This document shows positions 1 to 8,223 of a DNA stretch of 34,028 nt, one piece after another. Position numbers and translations under genes: made by a program. This DNA comes from Pseudomonas sp. (lineage in GTDB: Bacteria; Pseudomonadota; Gammaproteobacteria; Pseudomonadales; Pseudomonadaceae), in assembly GCF_030696055.1 (NCBI RefSeq), contig NZ_JAUYNP010000029.1:1-34028 (forward strand), given 5' to 3'. Every line of letters starts with the position of its first letter. Position 1 is the first letter of the stretch. The notes under the pieces were generated by a model. That model ran no database searches and was not told the DNA's origin. It worked only from the letters and a program-made list of their open reading frames with translations.

Positions 1-107
1 GTTGAAAACGACCTCGGAATGCTCATTTACAGCTCGTAAACTCCGCTTCCTCGGCCGTTTTCGCCACCGTTTATCTCTAGCTCGCGAGATCGTGAACAGC
101 TTCTAAG
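1..107. repeat. Nested-palindrome dispersed element, copy 1 (left end cut by window)
   Basis: This is about 107 bp of an element also found at 13631-13776 and 32223-32360. The shared core is TGCTCATTTAC followed 5 bases later by GTAAACT. Stem B pairs 4-13 (GAAAACGACC) with 53-62 (GGCCGTTTTC), 9 of 10 positions. Stem C pairs 26-30 (TTTAC) with 36-40 (GTAAA). The right end (AGATCGTGAACAGCTTCTAA, 87-106) matches the right terminal arm of copy 2, so its left partner should lie just outside the window. The end of the element contains the stop codon of the minus-strand GYD gene (103-105). Function is unknown; a 3'-end or transcript-stability structure is an inference. Confidence 0.8.
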
Positions 108-393
108 GCATATTGCCGATGATTCGCTTGATCTCCGGCTCTGAGAACCCGCGCAGCGTCTGCGTCCGCACGTTGCCGAGCGAGCCGGCCTTCAACAGCA
201 GAGAGGTGGCGGCCTCCTCCGGCCCCTCGACTATAAGCACCAGGTCGTAATTGCCGACCGTCCAGTAGGCCGCTTTGACCGTGATGCCGAGCGTCTCCGC
301 CAGCGCCTTGAACGCTTGGAAACGATCCGGTGAGTCTTTGACCGCCCGGATGCCCTGATCGGTGAAGTTCGCTAGCGTGATAAAGGTTGCCAT
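103..393 (-). CDS. GYD domain-containing protein
   Basis: This 96-residue protein matches the small GYD family (PF08734), named for a Gly-Tyr-Asp motif; here the motif reads GNYD at residues 47-50. Family members are single-domain alpha/beta proteins of about 90-105 residues with a ferredoxin-like pattern, and no reaction has been firmly assigned, so no function is given here. The ATG at 391-393 is preceded by a GGGGTG ribosome-binding site about 5 bases upstream, which supports the start. It stands alone: upstream lies a 400-bp gap containing the putP terminator, and its stop codon sits inside a dispersed repeat. There is no signal peptide or membrane segment, so a cytoplasmic location is expected. 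Confidence 0.85.
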   Translation of the reverse strand: MATFITLANFTDQGIRAVKDSPDRFQAFKALAETLGITVKAAYWTVGNYDLVLIVEGPEEAATSLLLKAGSLGNVRTQTLRGFSEPEIKRIIGNMP

Positions 394-420
394 GGTTTCA
401 CCCCTGTTCGGGTGGATGGA

Positions 421-465
421 TGGCGGTCACTGGGTCGACAGTGATTACCTGGGAGAGGACCGCCA
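421..465. other. Nested inverted repeat upstream of the GYD gene
   Basis: An outer perfect 8-bp arm TGGCGGTC (421-428) pairs with GACCGCCA (458-465). Overlapping it, a perfect 6-bp dyad TCACTG (427-432) and CAGTGA (439-444) is centred on GTCGAC. It lies 28-72 bp upstream of the GYD start codon, in its leader or promoter. It could be an operator or a leader hairpin; nothing in the sequence decides between them. I see no coding region or other clear signal in the rest of 394-617. Confidence 0.35.
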
Positions 466-617
466 CTCTTCCAAATCCGCTAGTCCGACCACACCTTTGA
501 GTCTGTTTCTGCCGCATCGCTACGCGGGCCCATACCGCTGCTGCGCTCCAGCAAAGCAGCCTGGTAGGAATAGCAGTCCACTGCGCCACGCGCATGACCG
601 CTGATCCACAGAGGCAT

Positions 618-653
618 AAAAAAGCCGGCCCGACAGCAAAGCTGGGGGCCGGC
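618..653 (-). terminator. Rho-independent terminator of putP
   Basis: On the minus strand a perfect 8-bp stem GCCGGCCC/GGGCCGGC (646-653 with 624-631) is followed by six T residues (618-623). It lies about 150 bp past the putP stop codon and is the only strong intrinsic terminator in that direction before the GYD gene. Confidence 0.85.
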
Positions 654-699
654 GAAGCACTATCGGGTCACACGCACACAACAGCGGAGCCAGTCCGCC

Positions 700-782
700 T
701 GGCAGCTGCGCGACCCAGCAGCTGCCATTGACCAGCCCGTGTAGCCTGGGCTGGGTTCAACGCCGCGCAGTCAAGCGCGGCG
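700..782 (-). other. Two perfect hairpins in the putP 3' untranslated region
   Basis: Stem CGCCGCGC (761-768) pairs with GCGCGGCG (775-782) across a 6-base loop. Stem TGGCAGCTG (700-708) pairs with CAGCTGCCA (719-727) across a 10-base loop. Neither has a T-run. With the terminator at 618-653 they give the putP transcript three stable hairpins in about 180 bases after its stop codon. They could protect the mRNA end or belong to a 3'-derived small RNA; both are inferences. Confidence 0.5.
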
Positions 783-798
783 GATCTTGCACAGCAGC

Positions 799-2319
799 TT
801 AACGGGCCGGAGCATCCTGAAAGCTGCCATTGGCGGCATCCTGGTACTCGCGCTCGGCCGCGGCGAAACGCTTGAGCATGGAGGCCGAGGGAGCCTTGTC
901 CAGCAGGCTGAACACCACAATCCCGATGGTGGCGAAGATAAAGCCCGGGATGATTTCGTACAGGCCCAGGTGACCGAGGAAGTTCTTCCACAGGATCACG
1001 GTCAAGGCACCGAGCAGCATGCCGGCCAGGGCGCCGTTGCGGGTCATGCGCTTCCACATCAGGGACAGGATCACCACCGGGCCGAAGGCGGCGCCGAAGC
1101 CGGCCCAGGCGTAGGACACCAGGCCCAGCACGCGGTTTTCCGGGTTGGCGGCCAGGGCGATGGCGATCACCGCCACCAGCAGCACCATGGCGCGACCGAC
1201 CCAGACCAGTTCGAGCTGGCTGGCGCCCTTGCGCAGGAAGGCTTTATAGAAGTCTTCGGTCAGGGCGCTGGAGCACACCAGCAGCTGGCAGCTCAGGGTG
1301 GACATCACCGCCGCCAGGATGGCGGACAACAGCACGCCGGCAACCCAGGGGTTGAACAGCAGCTTGGCCAGTTCGATAAACACCCGCTCCGGGTTCTCGG
1401 TCACGGCGCCGGCCAGGTCCGGGTTAGCCGAGAAGTAGGCGATACCGAAGAAGCCCACGGCCACCGCGCCGCCCAGGCACAGGATCATCCAGGTCATGGA
1501 GATGCGCCGGGCCGCCGGGATGGATTTCACCGAATCGGCCGCCATAAAGCGCGCCAGGATATGCGGCTGGCCGAAATAGCCCAGGCCCCAGGCCATCAGC
1601 GAGATCACGCCGACAAAGGTGGCGCCCTTGAGCATGTCGAAGTGGGTCGCGTCCTGGGCGGCGATCGCCAGGAAGGTGGTGTCGACGCCGCCGCTGGCCA
1701 GCATCACCACTATCGGGGTGAGGATCAGGGCGAAGATCATCAGAGTCGCCTGCACCGTGTCGGTCCAGCTCACCGCGAGGAAGCCACCGATGAAGGTGTA
1801 GGCGATGGTCGCCGCCGCGCCGGCCCACAGGGCGGTCTCGTAGGACAGGCCGAAGGTGCTTTCGAACAGGCGCGCACCGGCCACCACGCCCGAGGCGCAG
1901 TAGATGGTGAAGAACACCAGGATCACCAGGGCGGAGAAGATGCGCAGCACGCGGCTACTGTCTTCGAAGCGGTTGGTGAAGTAGTCCGGCAGGGTCAGGG
2001 CGTTGCCGTTGTGCTCGGTCTGCACGCGCAGACGGCCGGCGACGAACAGCCAGTTGAGGTAGGCACCGGCGATCAGGCCGATGGCGATCCAGCCTTCGGA
2101 CAGGCCGGACATATACACCGCGCCCGGCAAGCCCATCAGCAGCCAGCCGCTCATGTCGGAAGCGCCGGCGGACAGCGCGGTGACGAAACTACCGAGGCTG
2201 CGACCACCGAGGATGTAATCGGAAAGGTTTTGCGTGCGCATATAGGCGAATAGCCCGATCAGCACCATGGCTGCGATGTACACCACGAAGGTGACAAGCA
2301 TTGGAGTACTAGCTGTCAT
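799..2319 (-). CDS. putP: Sodium/proline symporter PutP
   Basis: PutP is an inner-membrane carrier of the solute:sodium symporter family that takes up proline with sodium ions. The 506 residues match the family length (about 490-510) and form about 13 hydrophobic segments, beginning with a helix at residues 8-26. The stretch LGGRSLGSFVTALSAGASDM near residue 40-55 and the WLLMGLPGA motif after it are typical of the sodium and proline site region in helices 1-2. The ATG is preceded by GAGGGGAG. It lies 178 bp downstream of putA on the same strand, so the pair supplies uptake and breakdown of proline and may be co-transcribed. Its ribosome-binding site lies in a perfect palindrome, described separately. 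Confidence 0.97.
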   Translation of the reverse strand: MTASTPMLVTFVVYIAAMVLIGLFAYMRTQNLSDYILGGRSLGSFVTALSAGASDMSGWLLMGLPGAVYMSGLSEGWIAIGLIAGAYLNWLFVAGRLRVQTEHNGNALTLPDYFTNRFEDSSRVLRIFSALVILVFFTIYCASGVVAGARLFESTFGLSYETALWAGAAATIAYTFIGGFLAVSWTDTVQATLMIFALILTPIVVMLASGGVDTTFLAIAAQDATHFDMLKGATFVGVISLMAWGLGYFGQPHILARFMAADSVKSIPAARRISMTWMILCLGGAVAVGFFGIAYFSANPDLAGAVTENPERVFIELAKLLFNPWVAGVLLSAILAAVMSTLSCQLLVCSSALTEDFYKAFLRKGASQLELVWVGRAMVLLVAVIAIALAANPENRVLGLVSYAWAGFGAAFGPVVILSLMWKRMTRNGALAGMLLGALTVILWKNFLGHLGLYEIIPGFIFATIGIVVFSLLDKAPSASMLKRFAAAEREYQDAANGSFQDAPAR

Positions 2320-2320
2320 T

Positions 2321-2332
2321 GGGGAGCTCCCC
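2321..2332 (-). promoter_or_regulatory. Palindrome over the putP ribosome-binding site
   Basis: GGGGAGCTCCCC is a perfect 12-bp palindrome ending one base before the putP ATG. As RNA it can fold as a four-GC-pair stem with an AGCU loop, with the Shine-Dalgarno bases GGGGAG in the 5' arm. This could lower putP translation, but no test of that is possible from sequence alone. The rest of the 178-bp putA-putP gap has only a weak GGGGT/ACCCC stem at 2464-2480. Confidence 0.4.
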
Positions 2333-2497
2333 TCAGGTTTGTTGTTTTATTCAGGCAACGGGGATAGGCCCGTGCCCTGCTTGGCAAACCGCGCCCGCTT
2401 TTGGCGAACGCGCGCTACCGGCAAGGCCGCTACCCCCATAAGGAGCAACCGCCCTGCCGCTTCGGGGTTTTACACACCCCAATACGTGGTGAATTCG

Positions 2498-5400
2498 TTA
2501 CGCGTCGGTCAGCGACAACAACGAGGCGTTGCCGCCCACCGCCGTGGTGTTGACCGAGGTGGTGCGCTCGTTGGCAAAGCGCAGCAGATAACTCGGGCCA
2601 CCGGCTTTCGGCCCGGTGCCGGACAGGCCGCAACCACCGAAGGGCTGCACGCCGACCACCGCGCCGATCTGGTTGCGGTTGACGTAGAGGTTGCCGACCC
2701 GCGCCAGCTCCTCGATGCGCCGGGCGGTTTCCTCGTTGCGGCTATGTACACCCAAAGTCAGTCCATAACCTGTGGCATTGATAGCCGCGACCACCTGTTC
2801 CAGCTCGCTGGCCTGGAACCGCACTATGTGCAGGATGGGGCCGAAGTTTTCTTTCGTAAGCTCGCTGATGCCGCCGATCTCGAACGCCACCGGCGCCACG
2901 AAGTGACCGTCCAGGCCGGCCGGCAGCTGGGTTTCGGCGATCAGCTTGCCCTCGCCCTTAAGCTTGGCGATATGCGCCACCAGGCCGGCTTTGGCTTCGG
3001 CGTCGATTACCGGGCCAATATCGTTGACCCGCAGATGAGTCGGGCCCACCTTCAGCTCGGCCATGGCACCCTTGAGCAGCTCCAGCACGCGCTCGGCGAT
3101 ATCGGCCTGCACGTACAACACGCGCAGGGCCGAGCAACGCTGGCCGGCACTGGTGAAGGCCGATTGCACGGCATCCTTGACCACCTGCTCGGGCAGCGCG
3201 GTGGAGTCGACTATCATGGCGTTCTGCCCGCCGGTTTCGGCGATCAGCGCGGCGATCGGACCGTCTTTCTCGGCCAACTGGCGGTTGATAATCCGTGCAG
3301 TCTCAGTCGATCCGGTAAAGCACACCCCGGCGACCCGCGCATCGCGGCAGAACACGCCACCCAAGGTGGCGCCGTCGCCCGGCAGGAAGGCGATCACGTC
3401 TTTCGGCAAACCGGCCTGGAACATCAGTTCCAGGGCGCGGGCGGCGATCAGGCTGGTCTGCTCGGCCGGCTTGGCCAGCACGCAGTTACCGGCCACCAGG
3501 GCGGCGGCGATCTGGCCCAGGTAGATGGCCAGGGGGAAGTTCCACGGGCTGACGCAAACGAAGATGCCGCGGCCTTCATGGAACAACTCGTTGCGCTCGC
3601 CGGTCGGCCCTTGCAGCTCTTCGCGGCCCAGACGCAGGCGCGCCTGCTGTGCGTAGTAACGGCAGAAGTCCACCGCCTCGCGCACTTCGTCGATCCCGTC
3701 CTGCAGCGACTTGCCCGCCTCCAGGGTGCACAGCGCCATCAGCTCGGCGCGGTTGGCTTCCAGCAAATCGGCCAGGCGCTCCAGGATGCTCGCCCGAGCA
3801 TCGATGGCGGTGGCATTCCAGCGCGGCCAGGCGCCGTGCAGCCCATTCAGCGCATCGGCGGCCTGGGCGGCCGTGGCGAACTGGGCGCTACCCACCACTT
3901 TGCTCAGTTCGAACGGGCAGCGCACTTCTTGCGGGCTACCGGCGAGTTTCTCGCCATTGATCACCGGTGCGACCTGCCATTGACGCTTGAGGTGCGACTG
4001 GTAGGCGAGCTCCAGCTCACTCCACGACGTTTGGATGTTCATATTGAGGCCTTGGGAATTTTTCCGCGCACTGCCGAACAGCGCAGGCGGGAGGGGGATT
4101 TTGTCATTGCCGATGCTTTTGCACGCGCGCAACTGCGTCACCGGATGATCGAGAAGGGACTCGATCGGCGTGCTCGGGTCGACCAGCTGGTGGACGAACG
4201 AGGAGTTCGCGCCGTTTTCCAGCAGACGCCGCACCAGGTAGGGCAGCAGGTCCTTATGTGCCCCTACCGGGGCGTAGATGCGCACGTTCTTGCCATGCTT
4301 TTCCAGCACTGTGTCGTACAGCGCATCGCCCATGCCGTGCAGGCGCTGGAACTCGAAGTCGCGCGGCTGCTTCTGCTCGGCCACTATCGCCAGGATGCAG
4401 CTGACGGTGTGGGCGTTGTGGCTAGCGAACTGCGGGTAGATCACCCCGCGGGTGAAATCCGACAAGAGAAAACGCGCGCAGGCCAGGTAGGAGGTGTCGG
4501 TGCCTTCCTTGCGGGTGAATACCGGGTAGCCGTCCAGGCCCTGGACCTGGCTTTGCTTGATCTCGGTGTCCCAGTAGGCGCCCTTGACCAGGCGCAGCGG
4601 CATCTTCTCGCCCAGCTCCTTGCCCAGCAGGCACAGCCACACCAACACCGGCAGGCAGCGCTTGGAGTAGGCCTGCACCACCAGGCCGAACTCGCCCCAG
4701 CCCTTGAGGGCCGGATCGCGCATCAGCTTTTCATAGAGTTCCAGGGACAGTTCGAGGCGATCGGCCTCCTCGGCGTCCACCGAGATGCCGACATTCAGCT
4801 TGCGCGCCCGCACGGCCAGTTCCAGCACATTGGCGAACAGCTCGGTCAGCACGCGCTCGCGCTGCGCCACTTCATAACGCGGGTGCAGGGCCGACAGCTT
4901 GATCGAGATGGACGGCCGCGGACCGGGACCGACCTGCGGCTCGGCACCGACCGTGTCGATGGCCTTGCGGTAGTCGGCCATATATTTTTCGGCGTCGCCC
5001 TGGGTCAGCGCGGCCTCGCCGAGCATATCGAAGGAGTAGGTGTAGCCCTTCTCGCGCTCCGGGCGACCGTTCTTCAGCGCCTCGGCAATGTTGCGACCAA
5101 GCACGAACTGCTTGCCCATCAGCTTCATGGCCTGGTTCATCGCCGCGCGAATCACCGGCTCGCCGGAGCGCTTGATCAGCTTGCCGAGGACGTTTTTCGG
5201 CCGGCCGTCGGTGGTTTGCGGGTCGACCACCTTGCCGGTCATCACCAGGCCCCAGGCGGCGAAGTTGACCAGCACGCTGTCGCTCTTGCCCAGGTGGCGT
5301 TCCCACTCGGCGGCGCTCAGCTTGTCGCGGATCAGCGCGTCGGCGGTGGCGGCGTCCGGCACGCGCAGCAGAGCCTCGGCCAGGCACATGAGCATCAGCC

Positions 5401-5674
5401 CTTCCTGGGTGTCGAGGCTGTACTGACGAAGAAGGGCGTCGAGGGTATCGACGGCGTTGTCCCGGCTACGTACATCTTCGATCAGGGTACGGGCACCGCG
5501 GCGGATAGTCGCGATGCCGGTCTCACCGGGGTCGGCGAGCTGCAACAGCTCGGTGAGATAGGCTGCCTCGTCAACGCTGTAGTTGGCGCTGATGACAGGG
5601 AAAAAATCGGCGGCCTTGGCGGCAGAGATCCGGTTAAGGAACTCGTCCTGCAAGACGTGACTGGCTTTAAACAT
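2498..5674 (-). CDS. putA: Bifunctional proline dehydrogenase / L-glutamate gamma-semialdehyde dehydrogenase PutA
   Basis: PutA oxidises proline to glutamate in two steps, using FAD and then NAD, at the inner membrane. With the ATG at 5672-5674 (AAGAGG site 9 bases upstream) it has 1058 residues, close to the 1060 of P. aeruginosa. Residues about 130-500 hold the proline dehydrogenase barrel: KGAYWDTE at 364-371, ASHNAHT at 417-423, LHGMGDA at 445-451 and RRLLENGANSS at 482-492. Residues about 560-1035 are the aldehyde dehydrogenase, with E813 in AETGG and catalytic C847 in GQRC. There is no N-terminal ribbon-helix-helix DNA-binding domain, so this is not a self-repressing PutA of the E. coli or P. 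putida type and needs a separate regulator. A longer reading to 5800 lacks support. Confidence 0.97.
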   Translation of the reverse strand: MFKASHVLQDEFLNRISAAKAADFFPVISANYSVDEAAYLTELLQLADPGETGIATIRRGARTLIEDVRSRDNAVDTLDALLRQYSLDTQEGLMLMCLAEALLRVPDAATADALIRDKLSAAEWERHLGKSDSVLVNFAAWGLVMTGKVVDPQTTDGRPKNVLGKLIKRSGEPVIRAAMNQAMKLMGKQFVLGRNIAEALKNGRPEREKGYTYSFDMLGEAALTQGDAEKYMADYRKAIDTVGAEPQVGPGPRPSISIKLSALHPRYEVAQRERVLTELFANVLELAVRARKLNVGISVDAEEADRLELSLELYEKLMRDPALKGWGEFGLVVQAYSKRCLPVLVWLCLLGKELGEKMPLRLVKGAYWDTEIKQSQVQGLDGYPVFTRKEGTDTSYLACARFLLSDFTRGVIYPQFASHNAHTVSCILAIVAEQKQPRDFEFQRLHGMGDALYDTVLEKHGKNVRIYAPVGAHKDLLPYLVRRLLENGANSSFVHQLVDPSTPIESLLDHPVTQLRACKSIGNDKIPLPPALFGSARKNSQGLNMNIQTSWSELELAYQSHLKRQWQVAPVINGEKLAGSPQEVRCPFELSKVVGSAQFATAAQAADALNGLHGAWPRWNATAIDARASILERLADLLEANRAELMALCTLEAGKSLQDGIDEVREAVDFCRYYAQQARLRLGREELQGPTGERNELFHEGRGIFVCVSPWNFPLAIYLGQIAAALVAGNCVLAKPAEQTSLIAARALELMFQAGLPKDVIAFLPGDGATLGGVFCRDARVAGVCFTGSTETARIINRQLAEKDGPIAALIAETGGQNAMIVDSTALPEQVVKDAVQSAFTSAGQRCSALRVLYVQADIAERVLELLKGAMAELKVGPTHLRVNDIGPVIDAEAKAGLVAHIAKLKGEGKLIAETQLPAGLDGHFVAPVAFEIGGISELTKENFGPILHIVRFQASELEQVVAAINATGYGLTLGVHSRNEETARRIEELARVGNLYVNRNQIGAVVGVQPFGGCGLSGTGPKAGGPSYLLRFANERTTSVNTTAVGGNASLLSLTDA

Positions 5675-5810
5675 CACGCCCATCCTCTTGTGGAGACTGT
5701 TTGTTATGGGTCTAGCGCAGCCTGGCGGGTCTGACCAATAACGACTGGGCCAAAACCTGCGCACTGCGCGAGCGGTAAGCGAATTTAGTGGCACAGGCAT
5801 GACAGCTTCT

Positions 5811-5846
5811 TGCTGAAAGCTCTGGAGTTTTTGCAGAAAGCTCCAG
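5811..5846. promoter_or_regulatory. Pair of 15-bp direct repeats 21 bp apart, candidate AraC-type (PruR) site
   Basis: TGCTGAAAGCTCTGG (5811-5825) recurs as TGCAGAAAGCTCCAG (5832-5846), 12 of 15 identical, including an unbroken GAAAGCTC. The 21-bp spacing equals two helical turns, the arrangement known for AraC-family activators. The pair lies about 140-170 bp upstream of the putA start in the putA-DUF3422 intergenic region (5675-5984). Assignment to the regulator at 10944-11708 is an inference. I see no convincing -10/-35 pair for putA or for the DUF3422 gene in the rest of this gap. Confidence 0.45.
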
Positions 5847-5984
5847 GCCGGGGAACTAATGGCGAACGCTTGTTTGAAAAGCCGCCGACTCGCCGCCAGT
5901 TACATGGGCGGCGTGACATGGCGGGCGTTGGCCGCGTCACTGCTGGACCCTCCAGTCAATTCTCCAGTCATATGGCGCCTAGCT

Positions 5985-7235
5985 ATGCATCCGCACAGAA
6001 CCGCCCTGCATAACGAACTGCATGCCCGCCCCTCGCTGTATTTCAACGAGCCGGCGCACGTCTTCCATATCGCCCTGCTCGACCAGGGCGGGGTCAGCGC
6101 GGCGGTGATCGACGCCTTGGCCCAGGGCGCGGCCCAGCCGGCGCCCAACGGCAGCGCCCAGGGCGTGGTGCAACTGGATGGCCACCCGCTGAAGTGGGAA
6201 CGGCATGCCGAGTTTTTCACCCTGACCCTGGTGCAGCCCAAGCAGACCAACAGCGAGTTCTGGCCGCCCCTGCCCGCCGCCCTGCAGGCGCTGATCGAGC
6301 CGCACCGGGCGCTGATCATCAATGCCGTGCAGATCCTGGTGGAGTCCGAACAGCACTGGGAGGGGCATAACGCCCGCTACGGCTTCAAGGACCCGGCCGG
6401 CTCGCAGATCGGCGGCGGCGATGCCGTGGTGTGGAGCGACTTCAGGCTGTGCCATGAGGGGCGCAACCGCATCCTGCTGGTCAACCGCAAGCTCAACGCC
6501 TATCGCCTGGGGCGGATGATCAGGCGCCTGCTGGAAATCGAGACCTACCGCATGATGGCCTCGCTGACCCTGCCGGTGGCGCAGGCGGTCGACCGCCAGC
6601 TCAAGGAGTACGACCAGCAACTGGCCAGCCTGTCCGATCGCAACGCCGACCCCGCCGCCACCAATGCCAAGCAACTACTCAGCGCCATCGCCCTGCTCTC
6701 GGCCACTATAGTGCGCAGCACGGCCATTCACCGCCAGCGCTTCAGCGCCGCCGAGGCCTATGCGCAGTTGGTGTTCGAGCGAATCACCGAGCTGCGCGAG
6801 AGCCATGTCGGCGACTGCCAGCGCCTCGGCATCTTTATCGAGCGGCGCTTCAAGCCCACGGTGCGCTACTGCGCCGTCACCGACCAGCGCCTGGCCCGTC
6901 TGGGCCAGAGCGTGGCCAACCTGGGCGAGCTGCTGCAGACCCGGGTGCAGGTGGAGGTGGAAGAGCAGAACTCGGAGATCCTGCGCAGCCTCAACAGCCG
7001 CGCCAGCACCCAGATCAAGATCCAGAAGGCGGTGGAGGGCCTGTCGATCATCGCCATCAGCTACTACCTGCTGAGCCTGTTCAAGCTCGGCGTCGAGGGC
7101 GCACACAGTCTGGGCCTCGACCTCTCGCCGCAACTGGCCGCCAGCCTGTTCGGCCCGCTGGCGCTGCTGCTGATCGGCGGCATCGCCCTGCGCATCCGCA
7201 AGGCCAAGCGCCATGGCTCCGCCGACCCGGGCTAG
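5985..7235 (+). CDS. DUF3422 family membrane protein
   Basis: The protein matches the DUF3422 family, whose members begin with a histidine-proline stretch followed by ALHNELHARP; that motif starts here at about residue 6. From the ATG at 5985 it has 416 residues, near the family's usual length. The N-terminal two thirds are soluble, the middle is rich in helices that may form a coiled coil (about residues 215-360), and two hydrophobic helices lie near the C-terminus (about 365-385 and 388-408) before a basic tail. The reading frame extends upstream to 5859 and the ribosome-binding site at 5985 is weak, so the start rests on family alignment. The family's function is not established. It is divergent from putA and has no clear operon partner; the next gene starts about 90 bp later. 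Confidence 0.85.
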   Translation: MHPHRTALHNELHARPSLYFNEPAHVFHIALLDQGGVSAAVIDALAQGAAQPAPNGSAQGVVQLDGHPLKWERHAEFFTLTLVQPKQTNSEFWPPLPAALQALIEPHRALIINAVQILVESEQHWEGHNARYGFKDPAGSQIGGGDAVVWSDFRLCHEGRNRILLVNRKLNAYRLGRMIRRLLEIETYRMMASLTLPVAQAVDRQLKEYDQQLASLSDRNADPAATNAKQLLSAIALLSATIVRSTAIHRQRFSAAEAYAQLVFERITELRESHVGDCQRLGIFIERRFKPTVRYCAVTDQRLARLGQSVANLGELLQTRVQVEVEEQNSEILRSLNSRASTQIKIQKAVEGLSIIAISYYLLSLFKLGVEGAHSLGLDLSPQLAASLFGPLALLLIGGIALRIRKAKRHGSADPG

Positions 7236-7323
7236 GTCAGGTGCTTATAGCCAAGCGCCATTGATCGCCGACCAGGCGCTTGGCAGGCGCCCGCCTACAC
7301 TGGCTGAACAGGTGCAGGAGCGC

Positions 7324-8187
7324 ATGATCTTGAGCGATGAAGTCTCGGAGTATTCGATCTATAGGCGGGTGGTCTCGCAGTTGATGCAGGGCGAGGAACA
7401 ACTGCCCAGCCTGCCCACCATCACCCTGGATATCCGCCGCGCCCTGGGCGATCCGCAGGTATCCATGAGCGCCTTGGTGCGCCTGGTCAGCCGCGACCCG
7501 GCGCTGAGCGCCATGCTGATGAAACATGCCAGTTGCGCGCTGTACCGCCACAGCGTGACGCCGAAAACCCTGCAGGACGTGATAGTGCTGCTCGGCATGG
7601 GCGAGGTCGACCGCATTACCATGGTGCACAGCATCAAGAGCCTGTTCACCCTGCACAGCCCGGCGCACAAGCGCCTGTTTGTCGAGGCTTGGCAGCGCCT
7701 GGTGCTCAAGGCCAGCACCTGCGCCCTGCTGGCGCGCCTGCTCAGCCGCATCACCCCGGAACACGCCCTGCTGGCCAGCCTGCTCAGCGAGGTCGGTACC
7801 CTCGCCGTGCTCTCGGCGTTCAAGGATGAGGCCGTCATCCCCTCCAGCGAGCTGTACTACCGGCTGTGCCGCGAATACAGCAAACCCCTGAGCATCATAG
7901 TGCTGAAGAAATGGGCGGTGGATAACGAATATATCGAGGTGATACGCGGGACCGGCCACTGGCAATACAGCCCTGGGCAGCGCATCGAGTTGCTCGACCT
8001 GGTCAATCTGGCGCTCTATCACGCCCTGAAAGAACGCCAGGCCTTTAGCGATCTACCGCCGCTGACGGAACTGGCGGCCTATCAGAAACTCCTGCCGCCG
8101 CAGGACTTTATCGGCGAAAACGGCGAACTCAGCCTGATCATCGATCATCGCGCGGATATCCATGCGCTGGCCGCGACCCTGCACTAA
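7324..8187 (+). CDS. HDOD domain-containing protein
   Basis: This 287-residue protein carries an HDOD domain (PF08668), a relative of HD phosphohydrolases. Typical features are the LPSLPTITLDIRRAL opening at about residues 28-42, a SRDPALSAMLMKHAS segment, and a VIVLLGMGEVDRI helix. Most HDOD proteins lack the metal-binding HD pair and act in signalling, often tied to cyclic-di-GMP, motility or stress; the specific role here is unknown. The ATG at 7324 (after GGTGCAGGAG) is preferred over an upstream start at 7213 that overlaps the DUF3422 gene and adds a non-conserved, proline-rich lead. A second, distinct HDOD gene lies at 32434-33270. Confidence 0.85.
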   Translation: MILSDEVSEYSIYRRVVSQLMQGEEQLPSLPTITLDIRRALGDPQVSMSALVRLVSRDPALSAMLMKHASCALYRHSVTPKTLQDVIVLLGMGEVDRITMVHSIKSLFTLHSPAHKRLFVEAWQRLVLKASTCALLARLLSRITPEHALLASLLSEVGTLAVLSAFKDEAVIPSSELYYRLCREYSKPLSIIVLKKWAVDNEYIEVIRGTGHWQYSPGQRIELLDLVNLALYHALKERQAFSDLPPLTELAAYQKLLPPQDFIGENGELSLIIDHRADIHALAATLH

Positions 8188-8223
8188 AGCCGCTGCAACA
8201 ACTGGGCAAGCAGGTCCCTATGC

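Noticed and set aside
398..604. Short overlapping frames on both strands between the GYD gene and the putP terminator
   Set aside because: No ribosome-binding site, no recognisable sequence, and they contain stems better explained as non-coding.
668..1057. 129-codon minus-strand frame at the end of putP
   Set aside because: It is a shifted frame of the putP 3' end; the putP frame continues cleanly to its own stop.
787..2253. Long plus-strand open frame of 488 codons
   Set aside because: It is antisense to putP and its translation is a low-complexity run rich in H, Q, G and A, typical of the reverse frame of a GC-rich gene.
2267..5734. Plus-strand open frame of 1155 codons
   Set aside because: It mirrors putA on the opposite strand, has the same H/Q/G-rich shadow composition, and no recognisable domain; putA has all catalytic motifs.
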